Assembly: GCA_902490095.1 (NCBI GenBank)
Contig: CABUCQ010000001.1
Location: 1 to 51,633, forward strand
DNA length: 51,633 nucleotides
DNA from: an uncultured Collinsella sp.
GTDB taxonomy: Bacteria > Actinomycetota > Coriobacteriia > Coriobacteriales > Coriobacteriaceae
Reading direction: 5' to 3'
Both the position numbers and the translations under genes were made by a program. Under the pieces are notes generated by a model. It saw only the letters and a program-made list of their open reading frames with translations, was not told the origin of the DNA and did no database searches. How positions within the stretch are numbered: position 1 is the stretch's first letter; each line of letters starts with the position of its first letter. Positions 26,086 to 33,978 of this stretch are shown piece by piece.

Positions 26086-27723
26086 ATGGCAAAGAACATT
26101 ACGTTCAACACCGATGCCCGCGCTAAGCTTGCCAAGGGCGTCAACACTCTGGCCGACGCCGTTACCGTCACCATGGGCCCCAAGGGTCGCTACGTTGCGC
26201 TGCAGCGCACGTTCGGTGCCCCGACCATCACCAACGACGGCGTTTCCGTCGCCAAGGAGATTGAGCTCGAGGACAACATCGAGAACATGGGCGCCCAGCT
26301 GGTGAAGGAGGTTGCCACCAAGACCAACGACACCGTGGGTGACGGCACCACCACCGCAACCCTGCTCGCTCAGGCCATCGTCAACGACGGTCTGCGCAAC
26401 GTTGCTGCTGGCGCTAACCCGCTGGCCATCCGTCGCGGCATCGACAAGGCCGTCAACGCCGCCGTCGCCGAGATGAAGAAGCAGGCCAAGCCGGTCGAGA
26501 CCAAGGAGCAGATTGCTTCCGTCGGTACCATCTCTGCCGGTGACCCCGAGGTCGGCGAGAAGATCGCCGAGGCCATGGAGGTCGTGGGCAAGGACGGCGT
26601 CATCACCGTCGAGGATTCCCAGACGTTCGACATCACCATCGACACCGTCGAGGGCATGCAGTTCGACAAGGGCTATGTCTCCGCTTACTTCGTCACGGAC
26701 AACGACCGCATGGAGGCCGTGATGAAGGATCCGTACATCCTCATCACCGACCAGAAGATCTCCAGCGTTCAGGACATCATGCCCGTTCTCGAGGCTGTCC
26801 AGCGCGCTGGCCGTGGCCTGCTCATCATCGCTGAGGACATCGACGGCGAGGCTCTGCCTACCCTGGTCCTCAACAAGATCCGTGGCGCCCTCAACGTCTG
26901 CGCCGTCAAGGCTCCGGGCTACGGCGATCGCCGCAAGCGCATCCTCGAGGACATCGCCGTCCTCACCGGTGGCCAGGCCGCTCTGGACGAGCTGGGCGTG
27001 AAGGTCGCTGACATCACCGCCGATATGCTCGGTACTGCTAAGTCCGTCACCATCTCCAAGGACAACACCGTCGTCGTCGGCGGCGCTGGCTCCAAGGAGG
27101 CCATCGACGCCCGCATCGCTCAGATCAAGGGTGAGATGGAGAACACCACCTCTGACTTCGACCGTGAGAAGCTCCAGGAGCGCCTGGCCAAGCTCTCCGG
27201 TGGCGTTGCCGTCATCAAGGTTGGCGCTGCTACCGAGTCCGAGCTCAAGGAGATCAAGCATCGCGTCGAGGACGCCCTGCAGGCTACCCGCGCTGCTGTC
27301 GAGGAGGGCATTGTCGCTGGCGGCGGCGTCGCCTTCATGGACGCTGCTCCTGCGCTCGACGCTGTCGAGATCGACGACCCCGAGGAGAAGATCGGCGTCG
27401 ACATCGTCAAGAAGGCTCTGACCGCTCCGGTCGCCACCATCGCCAAGAACGCTGGCTTTGAGGGCGCTGTCGTGGTCGACAAGGTTGCCGAGCTGCCCGC
27501 CGGCCAGGGTCTCAACTCTGCCAACGGCGAGTGGGGCGACATGATCGAGATGGGCGTCCTCGACCCCGTCAAGGTCAGCCGCGTCACCCTGCAGAACGCT
27601 GCTTCTGTCGCCAGCCTGATCCTCATCACCGAGGCCACCGTCTCCGATGTGCCCAAGAACACTCAGCTTGAGGACGCAATCGCTGCTGCTACCGCTGGTC
27701 AGCAGGGCGGCGGTATGTACTAA
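26086..27723 (+). CDS. groL: Chaperonin GroEL
   Basis: 545 residues, ATG after TTTGGAGG. The full chaperonin is present: TVTMGPKGRYVALQRTFG in the ATP site, NDGVSVAKEIELED, VGDGTTTATLLAQAI (phosphate binding), the apical and hinge regions, and GGGVAFMDAAPAL near 413. The C-terminal tail is GQQGGGMY, a short version of the GGM repeat tail. YVALQRTFG differs from the more common NVVLEKSFG; this may be lineage-specific. It forms an operon with groES. The next downstream feature is the 27750 palindrome. Confidence 0.97.
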   Translation: MAKNITFNTDARAKLAKGVNTLADAVTVTMGPKGRYVALQRTFGAPTITNDGVSVAKEIELEDNIENMGAQLVKEVATKTNDTVGDGTTTATLLAQAIVNDGLRNVAAGANPLAIRRGIDKAVNAAVAEMKKQAKPVETKEQIASVGTISAGDPEVGEKIAEAMEVVGKDGVITVEDSQTFDITIDTVEGMQFDKGYVSAYFVTDNDRMEAVMKDPYILITDQKISSVQDIMPVLEAVQRAGRGLLIIAEDIDGEALPTLVLNKIRGALNVCAVKAPGYGDRRKRILEDIAVLTGGQAALDELGVKVADITADMLGTAKSVTISKDNTVVVGGAGSKEAIDARIAQIKGEMENTTSDFDREKLQERLAKLSGGVAVIKVGAATESELKEIKHRVEDALQATRAAVEEGIVAGGGVAFMDAAPALDAVEIDDPEEKIGVDIVKKALTAPVATIAKNAGFEGAVVVDKVAELPAGQGLNSANGEWGDMIEMGVLDPVKVSRVTLQNAASVASLILITEATVSDVPKNTQLEDAIAAATAGQQGGGMY

Positions 27724-27749
27724 GGCCGACAAGGTCTAGAACTCCCACC

Positions 27750-27894
27750 GGGAATCCGGGGGCGGGACGGGGACTTCTCTCCGGAACGTCCTCGGACATG
27801 CAAAGAGGCTCCGCATCGCGCTTCGCGCTGCGGAGCCTCTTTGCGTCCTGCGGAATATTCCGGAGAGAAGTCCCCGTCCCGCCCCCGGATTCCC
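27750..27894. repeat. Perfect 37-bp inverted repeat with nested hairpin, after groEL
   Basis: Arms 27750-27786 and 27858-27894 are exact reverse complements over 37 bp and stop abruptly on both sides. The core is GGGCGGGACGGGGAC. Within the 71-nt spacer a second perfect 16-bp stem (27800-27815 with 27829-27844) could terminate groEL transcription, but lacks a T run. The flanks outside the arms share no symmetry. Confidence 0.88.
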
Positions 27895-27963
27895 TGCGTT
27901 TACGGCCTTGAGGTCGGCGTGGGCGGAGATCGTGGCTGATGGGGATACGTGTCCCGGTCGCTG

Positions 27964-28006
27964 TTTCGCGGCTTTGCCGCGAAAGGCGCGTTACTTTGGG
28001 ACGGGT
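27964..28006 (+). repeat. Hairpin and TTTGGGACGGG core upstream of the FMN riboswitch
   Basis: TTTCGCGGC (27964-27972) pairs with GCCGCGAAA (27976-27984) around TTT. Eleven bases later TTTGGGACGGG (27995-28005) repeats the core of the intergenic repeat family. Confidence 0.5.
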
Positions 28007-28061
28007 GGGGAACGTGGTTGTTGCGGTAACTGGTCCCCGCCATAAATTACCCATGGCATAC

Positions 28062-28089
28062 TTGCGCGAAAGCCTACTGGTGCTACACT
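28062..28089 (+). promoter_or_regulatory. Putative promoter of the ribU riboswitch transcript
   Basis: TTGCGC (28062-28067), a 16-nt spacer and TACACT (28084-28089) lie just before the FMN riboswitch. Confidence 0.5.
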
Positions 28090-28096
28090 TGCAATT

Positions 28097-28284
28097 GCTG
28101 TTTCAGGGCGGGGTGAAATTCCCCACTGGCGGTAAATCGGGCGGTGCCAAAGGGGCGCCGTGGTGCAGGCGAGACGCCTGCGGCCGAGCCGATGAGTCCG
28201 CGACCCGTGTGTGCGTTGGTTCGCATGCCGGCTGAACTGGTGAGATTCCAGTACCAACGGTTAGAGTCCGGATGAAAGAGGCAG
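28097..28284 (+). ncRNA. FMN riboswitch (RFN element)
   Basis: The conserved RFN parts occur in order: AGGGCGGGGTGAAATTCCC, ACTGGCGGTAAAT, a variable arm with GCAGGCGAGACGCCTGC, GAGTCCGCGACCC, the GGCTGAACTGGTGAGATTCC segment, and the 3' end TTAGAGTCCGGATGAAAGAG. It binds FMN and should shut off the downstream riboflavin transporter. The ribU ribosome binding region begins directly after its 3' end, so control at translation start is likely. Confidence 0.96.
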
Positions 28285-28292
28285 GTGATCTT

Positions 28293-28883
28293 ATGTCTGA
28301 ACAGTCGCAGCATATCCATTTTGAGAACACGAATAGGTGGAGCACCAAACAGCTCGTTACCATGGCGCTGATGTGCGCCTTGGGTGCCCTGTTTATGTAC
28401 GTGCAGCTGCCCATCCTTCCTTCGGCGCCGTTTTTGACGTATGACCCGTCGCTGGTGCCGGCGATGGTGTGCGGGTTTGCGTACGGTCCTAGTGCCGGCA
28501 CCGCTGTTGCCGCTATGGCTATCGTTATCCATGCGCTCACCACGGGTGACTGGGTCGGTGCGCTTATGAACTTGGTTGCCACGCTGGGCTATATTCTGCC
28601 CGCGGCTATCGTTTACCAGAAGATGCACACCTATAAGGGTGCCGTGATTGGCCTGGTGCTCGGCGTCATTGCCGCTACAGCGCTGTCTATGGTCGCAAAC
28701 CTTACCATTGGCGTATGGTTCTGGTATGGCTCGGTCGATGTGATCGCCCCGCTCATGATTCCTGCCGTACTGCCGTTCAACCTTATCAAGACCGTGCTTA
28801 ACTCGGTATTGACGCTTGCGGTGTACAAGGCGGTTTCCAACCTCATCACGCCTAAAAAGGACCAGGTCAAAGGCCGCGCATGA
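28293..28883 (+). CDS. ribU: Riboflavin ECF transporter substrate-binding (S) component
   Basis: 196 residues from ATG 28293 (MSEQSQHIHF), downstream of the FMN riboswitch, which fixes riboflavin as the likely substrate. About six membrane helices follow the sequence TKQLVTMALMCALGALFMYV; the segment LPSAPFLTYDPSLVPAMVCG matches RibU. The stop overlaps the start of the ATPase gene (ATGA), so the three transporter genes form one operon. Confidence 0.9.
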   Translation: MSEQSQHIHFENTNRWSTKQLVTMALMCALGALFMYVQLPILPSAPFLTYDPSLVPAMVCGFAYGPSAGTAVAAMAIVIHALTTGDWVGALMNLVATLGYILPAAIVYQKMHTYKGAVIGLVLGVIAATALSMVANLTIGVWFWYGSVDVIAPLMIPAVLPFNLIKTVLNSVLTLAVYKAVSNLITPKKDQVKGRA

Positions 28884-30784
28884 TTGAGTGTCGGGGCGTT
28901 TCCTTTAGTTATGACGGTGCCGCACCGGCGCTCGACGGCGTCGATCTGAACATCGAGGACGGGGAGTTTTTCTGCATCCTCGGTGGCAATGGGTCGGGCA
29001 AGTCGACGTTTGCCAAGCATCTGAATGCGCTGTTGCAGCCCGATGCGGGCACGGTACGCATCAACGGCATGGATGCGTCCGACCCCGAGCTGGTCTACGA
29101 CATTCGTTCGACCGCGGGCATGGTATTCCAGAATCCCGACGACCAGCTGGTGGCAACGCTTGTCGAAGATGACATTGCGTTTGGTCCCGAAAACCTAGGC
29201 GTGCCATCGGCGCAAATTGCGCAGCGCGTACGCGAGGCGCTGAAGGGCGTGGGCCTGGTGGGCTTTGAGCACCACGAGACCCATGCGCTTTCGGGCGGCC
29301 AAAAGCAGCGCGTGGCGCTTGCCGGCGTGCTTGCCATGGAACCGCGCGTGCTCATATTGGACGAGGCTTCCTCGATGCTTGATCCGCGTGGGCGCAAGGG
29401 CCTCATGAAGGCTTGCCGCGCGTTGCACGATCGCGGCATGACCATCGTGATGATTACGCACTTTATGGAAGAGGCCGCCGAGGCCGATCGTGTCGCGGTG
29501 TTTCGGGCGGGGCATGTTGCCATGCTGGGTACGCCCGAGGAGATTCTGACGCGGGCGAATGAACTCGCTCAGCTCAACCTGGATATGCCGGCGTCGTGCT
29601 GCTTAGGTAGGACACTTCGTGCGAAGGGCGTGCCCGTTTGCGCGCAGGTACGTGAGGCGGATATGGTCGCCGAGATTGCGCAGACTTATGCCGAGCGAAG
29701 TGGGGCAGGCACCGCGGGGCAGTCTTCCGCATCCCAGTTGGAAATCGCTGACGGCACTGTTCCGGTAGACAACGAGGGCAACGCGTCGGAGCCCGTCATA
29801 GAGCTATCCCATGTTTCGTACAGTTATTCGCTCAGTCCGCGCGAGCGCCACCGCTGGCACAAGCGCTCGGCCACTGCGGACAAATCGAACAAACAGGCTC
29901 TCTGGGGAAACGACCCAAGCAGCCCGTGGGCGCTGCGCGATGTATCGCTGACGGTGCGTCGCGGCGAGTTCCTGGGCTTGGCAGGTCATACCGGTTCGGG
30001 TAAGTCGACGCTGGTCCAGCATCTCAACGGTTTGATTCGCCCCCAGGAGGGATCCGTTCGCGCGCTGGGGCTCGATCTGTCAAACAAGAAAGACGCCGCC
30101 GCGGTTAAGGCCAAGGTCGGCGTGGTGTTTCAATATCCTGAGCGTCAGCTGTTTGCCGAAACCGTGGCGCAGGACGTGGCGTTTGGTCCGCATAACCTTG
30201 GCTTGCCGCAAGATGAAGTCGACCGTCGTGTCGAGTCATCGCTCTCACGCGTGGGCCTCGACCTTTCCACGGTCGGCGACAAGAGTCCCTTTGAGCTTTC
30301 GGGCGGCCAGCAGCGCCGCGTGGCATTCGCCGGCGTGCTCGCCATGGAGCCCGAAGTCCTGGTGCTCGATGAACCCATGGCGGGGCTCGATCCGGCTGCG
30401 CGCAGGGATTTCCTAGGGCTCATCGATCGACTCCATCGCGAGGGCCTGACCGTTGTCATGGTTTCGCACAGCATGGATGACCTGGCCAATTGCTGCGACC
30501 GTATCGTCGTAATGAACGAAGGTGCGGTGTTTGCCGAGGGAACCCCCGCTCAGGTGTTTGCGCATGCGGATGAGCTTAAATCAATCGGCTTGGGTGTTCC
30601 CGCTGCCCAGCGCATGGCGCTGGCGCTTGCGAAGGCAGGCGTGCCGCTGCGCTTTGACGGCCTTTATACGGTTGAGTCGCTGGCAGACGAGTTGGTGGAC
30701 CTGCTAATCGGTCGCTCGGGCGGTCCTTCTAACGTCGCGGACATTGCTAAATCCAAGACGGTCGCGCGAGAGGAGGGCTGCTAA
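28880..30784 (+). CDS. ECF transporter ATPase, two ABC domains fused (EcfA-EcfA')
   Basis: 634 residues with two complete ABC ATPase domains, where many ECF systems have two separate proteins. First domain: Walker A GGNGSGKST (35-43), Q-loop FQNPDDQLVATLVEDD, LSGGQ at 137, Walker B LILDEASSMLDP (S in place of the usual P-T). A linker of about 70 residues follows. Second domain: Walker A near 369-377 (GHTGSGKST), FQYPERQLFAETV, LSGGQ at 473, LVLDEPMAGLDP. Both signatures look competent. It overlaps ribU by 4 bases and ecfT by 1 base. It may also power other S components in the genome. Confidence 0.92.
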   Translation: MIECRGVSFSYDGAAPALDGVDLNIEDGEFFCILGGNGSGKSTFAKHLNALLQPDAGTVRINGMDASDPELVYDIRSTAGMVFQNPDDQLVATLVEDDIAFGPENLGVPSAQIAQRVREALKGVGLVGFEHHETHALSGGQKQRVALAGVLAMEPRVLILDEASSMLDPRGRKGLMKACRALHDRGMTIVMITHFMEEAAEADRVAVFRAGHVAMLGTPEEILTRANELAQLNLDMPASCCLGRTLRAKGVPVCAQVREADMVAEIAQTYAERSGAGTAGQSSASQLEIADGTVPVDNEGNASEPVIELSHVSYSYSLSPRERHRWHKRSATADKSNKQALWGNDPSSPWALRDVSLTVRRGEFLGLAGHTGSGKSTLVQHLNGLIRPQEGSVRALGLDLSNKKDAAAVKAKVGVVFQYPERQLFAETVAQDVAFGPHNLGLPQDEVDRRVESSLSRVGLDLSTVGDKSPFELSGGQQRRVAFAGVLAMEPEVLVLDEPMAGLDPAARRDFLGLIDRLHREGLTVVMVSHSMDDLANCCDRIVVMNEGAVFAEGTPAQVFAHADELKSIGLGVPAAQRMALALAKAGVPLRFDGLYTVESLADELVDLLIGRSGGPSNVADIAKSKTVAREEGC

Positions 30785-31584
30785 TGGAGGCGTTTTCGTT
30801 TGGCAGCTACTATCCCGGCGATAGTGCGATCCACCGCCTAGACCCGCGAACTAAGTTGCTCTTGGGCTTTGTGTTTCTGATCACGACGCTCACAGTCAGC
30901 AGCTTCCGCGGACTGGTCCCGGTCGCAATCTTCGTTGTCCTGATCTATACCGTGTCCCGGGTGCCGTTGCGCCGGGTCCTATCATCGATGGCGCCGCTGC
31001 TGGCAATCGTCGTCGTGGTCGCGGTGCTCAACTTGTTTACCGATCAGAGTGGGCGCATCTTGTGGCAGCTCGGCTTTCTGCAGATAAGCGAGGGCTCGCT
31101 GCGTTCTGCGGCGTTTATGGCGTGCCGCCTGACCCTGATGATGGCCGGCATGAGCGCCATTACGCTCACCACCCCCACGCTCGACCTCACCGCGGGCTTT
31201 GAGCATCTGCTCGCACCGTTTGCGCGCGTGGGGCTCCCTGCGCATGAGCTCGGCATGATCATGGGTATCGCGTTGCGCTTTATGCCGCAGTTCGCCACCG
31301 AGATGAAGCAGACGGCGGACGCGCAGGCAAGCCGCGGCGCGCGCGTGACGTGCGGTCCGCTCGGCGGCGTGCGTATGCTCGGCAGTGTGGCGATTCCGCT
31401 GTTCACGGGCGTGTTCCGTCATGCCGAGACGCTTTCGGCCGCCATGGATGCCCGTTGCTATCATGGCGAGCAGGGCCGCACACGTTTGCATGCGCTTGCA
31501 TTTGGCCGCAGCGATGCGTTGGCGGCGGTGGTGACGGCGTTGCTGCTCATCTGCGTCATCGTCATCAATCTTCAACTTGTTTAG
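30784..31584 (+). CDS. ecfT: ECF transporter transmembrane (T) component
   Basis: 266 residues. The start ATG overlaps the previous stop (TAATG). SFGSYYPGDSAIHRLDPRTKLL is a typical EcfT beginning. About five membrane helices are followed by the cytosolic coupling helices with QASRGARV, one of the Ala-Arg-Gly motifs that contact the ATPases. With RibU and the fused ATPase it makes a whole riboflavin importer. Confidence 0.92.
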   Translation: MEAFSFGSYYPGDSAIHRLDPRTKLLLGFVFLITTLTVSSFRGLVPVAIFVVLIYTVSRVPLRRVLSSMAPLLAIVVVVAVLNLFTDQSGRILWQLGFLQISEGSLRSAAFMACRLTLMMAGMSAITLTTPTLDLTAGFEHLLAPFARVGLPAHELGMIMGIALRFMPQFATEMKQTADAQASRGARVTCGPLGGVRMLGSVAIPLFTGVFRHAETLSAAMDARCYHGEQGRTRLHALAFGRSDALAAVVTALLLICVIVINLQLV

Positions 31585-31614
31585 GCGCGATTCGAGCGCA
31601 AGAAAGGGGTCCCT

Positions 31615-32061
31615 ATGACCGACAACGACCGCACGGCTCAGCTTGAGCGCGCCTGTTCGTATCTCAGGCGCATTCCGGCGTGGTATCTGGCCACGACCGA
31701 TGTGGCCGACGGGTATCAGCCTCGCGTGAGGCCGTTTTCATTTGCCATGGTCGATGACGGTAAGCTGTGGTTTTGCACATCGCGCGACAAGGATGTGTGG
31801 GCGGAGCTGAGTGCGAATCCCAAGTTTGAACTCTCGGGCTGGAAGCCGGGGGAATGTTGGATCGTGTTGACCGGCGAGGCCGCACTTGAGGACGACGCAG
31901 TTGCGAGCGACAAGGTGCGTCAAGCGGGTTTTAAGCACATGGTGGGCATCGGCGAGGAACACGAGAGCGCCAACGACGGCCGCCTTGCGTTCTTCTCGGT
32001 CCGCAACATCGCCGCGCGGTTCTGCGATATCGACGGCAGCGAGGAGCGCCTGGAGCTCTAG
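31615..32061 (+). CDS. Pyridoxamine 5'-phosphate oxidase-like (flavin-binding) protein, copy 1
   Basis: 148 residues, ATG after AAAGGGG. The split-barrel flavin-binding fold is suggested by IPAWYLATTD, PRVRPFSFAMVDDGKLWFCT and the SANPKFELSGWKPG segment. These small proteins usually bind FMN or F420 and reduce varied substrates, or are only redox sensors. It sits 30 bases after ecfT and may share the riboflavin-linked transcript, which suits a flavoprotein. The next gene is a paralogue. Confidence 0.8.
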   Translation: MTDNDRTAQLERACSYLRRIPAWYLATTDVADGYQPRVRPFSFAMVDDGKLWFCTSRDKDVWAELSANPKFELSGWKPGECWIVLTGEAALEDDAVASDKVRQAGFKHMVGIGEEHESANDGRLAFFSVRNIAARFCDIDGSEERLEL

Positions 32062-32105
32062 CTCACACAAACCAGGCTCCCAAACTAGCTAGTACAGGAG
32101 GAAAC

Positions 32106-32516
32106 GTGGACGGATTGAATACGGTTTTGGAGTATTTGACGTCGGTGCCGGCGTGGTATCTGGCGACAAGCGTGGACGGGCAGCCACATGTGCGTCCGTT
32201 CTCGTTTGCACAGATTCAGGACGGCAAGCTGTGGTTTGTGACGGCGCGCACCAAAGATGTGTGGCAAGAGCTTCTGCAAAACCAGCGCTTTGAGGCCACG
32301 AGTTGGTGGCCGGGCCATGGTTGGTTGATCCTGCGCGGGCGTGCGGGGCTGGAAGACCGGGCTTCGAGTGAAATGCGCGAGGCCGGTTGGAAGCATCTTG
32401 AGCGCCTGGGCGAGCACTATGAGGGGCCTAACGACCCCATGCTCGTCTTCTTTAGCGTCGAGGATCCCGAGGCTTTTATCTGCAATCACGACGAATGGGT
32501 GCCGGTCGAGCTCTAG
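32106..32516 (+). CDS. Pyridoxamine 5'-phosphate oxidase-like protein, copy 2
   Basis: 136 residues, GTG start after CAGGAGG. It shares with the 31615 protein the pattern VPAWYLAT, PHVRPFSFAQIQDGKLWFVT, KDVWQEL and a similar end (FFSVEDPEAFICN). The two are an old tandem duplication, since identity is clear but moderate. It probably binds a flavin; no catalytic function can be assigned. A nested hairpin follows at 32554. Confidence 0.8.
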   Translation: MDGLNTVLEYLTSVPAWYLATSVDGQPHVRPFSFAQIQDGKLWFVTARTKDVWQELLQNQRFEATSWWPGHGWLILRGRAGLEDRASSEMREAGWKHLERLGEHYEGPNDPMLVFFSVEDPEAFICNHDEWVPVEL

Positions 32517-32553
32517 CCAGCTGGCTCATCCTAACAACTTAGTTTTCGCATGG

Positions 32554-32607
32554 GCGGGCCCCGTGTTGCCCGGCACCGTAAGGAGTGCCGGTCAATACGG
32601 GGCCCGC
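32554..32607. terminator. Nested hairpin between the flavoprotein genes and argC
   Basis: Perfect outer stem of 11 bp (32554-32564 with 32597-32607) and an inner 7-bp stem (CCGGCAC 32570, GTGCCGG 32585). A weak T-containing run follows (CCATTTGT). It likely ends the upstream transcript. Confidence 0.65.
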
Positions 32608-32651
32608 TCCATTTGTCAATTCCTTCAAGCGAATGTGTCGGGAATGTTTCA

Positions 32652-32688
32652 ATGCATGAATATGCAAGCCATTTACGTATTCATGCAT
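32652..32688. promoter_or_regulatory. ArgR-like operator upstream of argC
   Basis: A perfect 11-bp inverted repeat (ATGCATGAATA 32652-32662 with TATTCATGCAT 32678-32688), containing TGAATA and TATTCA halves as in ARG boxes, lies about 85 bases before argC. It is in an AT-rich patch where the promoter should be. Repression of the arg operon by ArgR with arginine is the expected role. Confidence 0.65.
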
Positions 32689-32773
32689 CTTTTGGTGCTA
32701 AAGTTTCAACCCACTTCATAACGACCGCTGCGAAATGCGCATCGGTGCATAAATCGCAGACAAGGAGTCTGAT

Positions 32774-33844
32774 ATGTCTTTGAAGGTTGGAATCGTCGGC
32801 GCGGCTGGATATGCCGGAGCCGAGCTCATTCGCCTCGTGCTCGGTCATCCCGAGTTTGAACTTGTCGCCATTACGTCCAACGCCGATGCCGGCCAGCCGT
32901 TGTCTGCGGTGTACCCGAGCTTCACCGGCGTAAGCGATCTTGTCTTCACGACGCATGATGCCCCCGAGCTCAAGAACTGCGACGCGGTATTTTTGGCCGT
33001 GCCGCACACCGCCGCCATGGCGCAGGTGCCCGCCCTGCTTGCCGCAGACGTTTCCTGCTTTGATCTTTCGGCCGATTACCGCCTGAGCGATCCGGCCGTG
33101 TTTGAGGCATGGTATGCCGCCGAGCACACGAGCCCCGAGCTACTCAAGACACGTGCCTTCGGCCTGCCCGAGCTGTTCTGCCAGGACTTGGAGACCGCTG
33201 CTTCCAGCCATGCTGCTGGCAGGCCCGTGTTGGTCGCCTGCGCCGGCTGCTATCCCACCGCAACGAGCCTTGCCGCCGCGCCTGCCGTGCGCGCCGGCTG
33301 GGTTGCCCAGAGCGGCCCCGTGATCGTTGACGCTATCAGCGGTGTAACGGGTGCCGGTAAGTCCTGCAACGCCCGTACGCATTTTTGCAGCGCGGACGAA
33401 AACCTGGAGGCCTATGGCGTGGGCAAGCATCGTCACACGCCCGAAATCGAGCAGATCTTGGGCCTAACCGATCGCGTCGTCTTTACCCCGCACCTGGCAC
33501 CGCTCAAGCGCGGTCTGCTCTCTACGGTGACGATGCCGCTTACGCCGCAGGCTATCGATACCTTGACCCTTGAGGACGTTGTCGACCATTACAAGCAGTT
33601 CTACGCCGGTCGAACCTTCGTGCGCGTACTCGATGCCGGCCAGCAGCCCAAGACGGCTTCGGTCGTCGGCACCAACGCCGCCCAGATCGGCCTCGCGCTC
33701 AACAAGCGCGCGGGCGTTCTGGTGGCTACGGGCGCCATCGACAATCTGTGCAAGGGTGCAGCAGGCCAGGCGGTCCAGTGCGCCAACATCGTCTTTGGTT
33801 TTGACGAGCGACGAGGCTTGCCCACAGTGGCGTGCCCGGTGTAG
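32774..33844 (+). CDS. argC: N-acetyl-gamma-glutamyl-phosphate reductase
   Basis: 356 residues, ATG after CAAGGAG. NADPH-dependent third step of arginine synthesis. The Rossmann motif VGIVGAAGYAGAELIRL starts at residue 5, and the catalytic cysteine C159 lies in GCYPTATSLA. HRHTPEIEQ and FTPHLAPLKRGLLST are conserved family segments. First gene of argC-argJ-argB-argD, which turns glutamate into N-acetylornithine and ornithine. Confidence 0.96.
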   Translation: MSLKVGIVGAAGYAGAELIRLVLGHPEFELVAITSNADAGQPLSAVYPSFTGVSDLVFTTHDAPELKNCDAVFLAVPHTAAMAQVPALLAADVSCFDLSADYRLSDPAVFEAWYAAEHTSPELLKTRAFGLPELFCQDLETAASSHAAGRPVLVACAGCYPTATSLAAAPAVRAGWVAQSGPVIVDAISGVTGAGKSCNARTHFCSADENLEAYGVGKHRHTPEIEQILGLTDRVVFTPHLAPLKRGLLSTVTMPLTPQAIDTLTLEDVVDHYKQFYAGRTFVRVLDAGQQPKTASVVGTNAAQIGLALNKRAGVLVATGAIDNLCKGAAGQAVQCANIVFGFDERRGLPTVACPV

Positions 33845-33873
33845 CACATTCGATTGTTAGCGATTTGGTAGTC

Positions 33874-33952
33874 GGGCATCGAGTGGGGCGCCACTCCTAA
33901 GCTGGTCTCATGATTGTGGCTGGCATGGCGCACCAACCGATGCCCATTTTTT
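33874..33952 (+). promoter_or_regulatory. Possible attenuator or internal terminator between argC and argJ
   Basis: GGGCATCG (33874-33881) pairs with CGATGCCC (33938-33945), which is followed by ATTTTTT. The 3' arm could instead pair with the nearer GGCAT at about 33922, and the small hairpin AGTGG/CCACT lies in the loop, so alternative folds exist. This could tune expression of argJ and later genes. Confidence 0.4.
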
Positions 33953-33978
33953 GTTTGATATAAGGAGTCATAAAGACG

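Larger units (their letters stand above)
27724..28096. other. Intergenic region between groEL and the FMN riboswitch
   Basis: It contains no gene. It holds the 27750 palindrome, the 27964 hairpin and a likely promoter for the riboswitch transcript (TTGCGC 28062, TACACT 28084). Confidence 0.6.

Noticed and set aside
26077..27732. 551-codon frame opposite groEL
   Set aside because: A shadow of codon bias on the other strand; groEL is certain.
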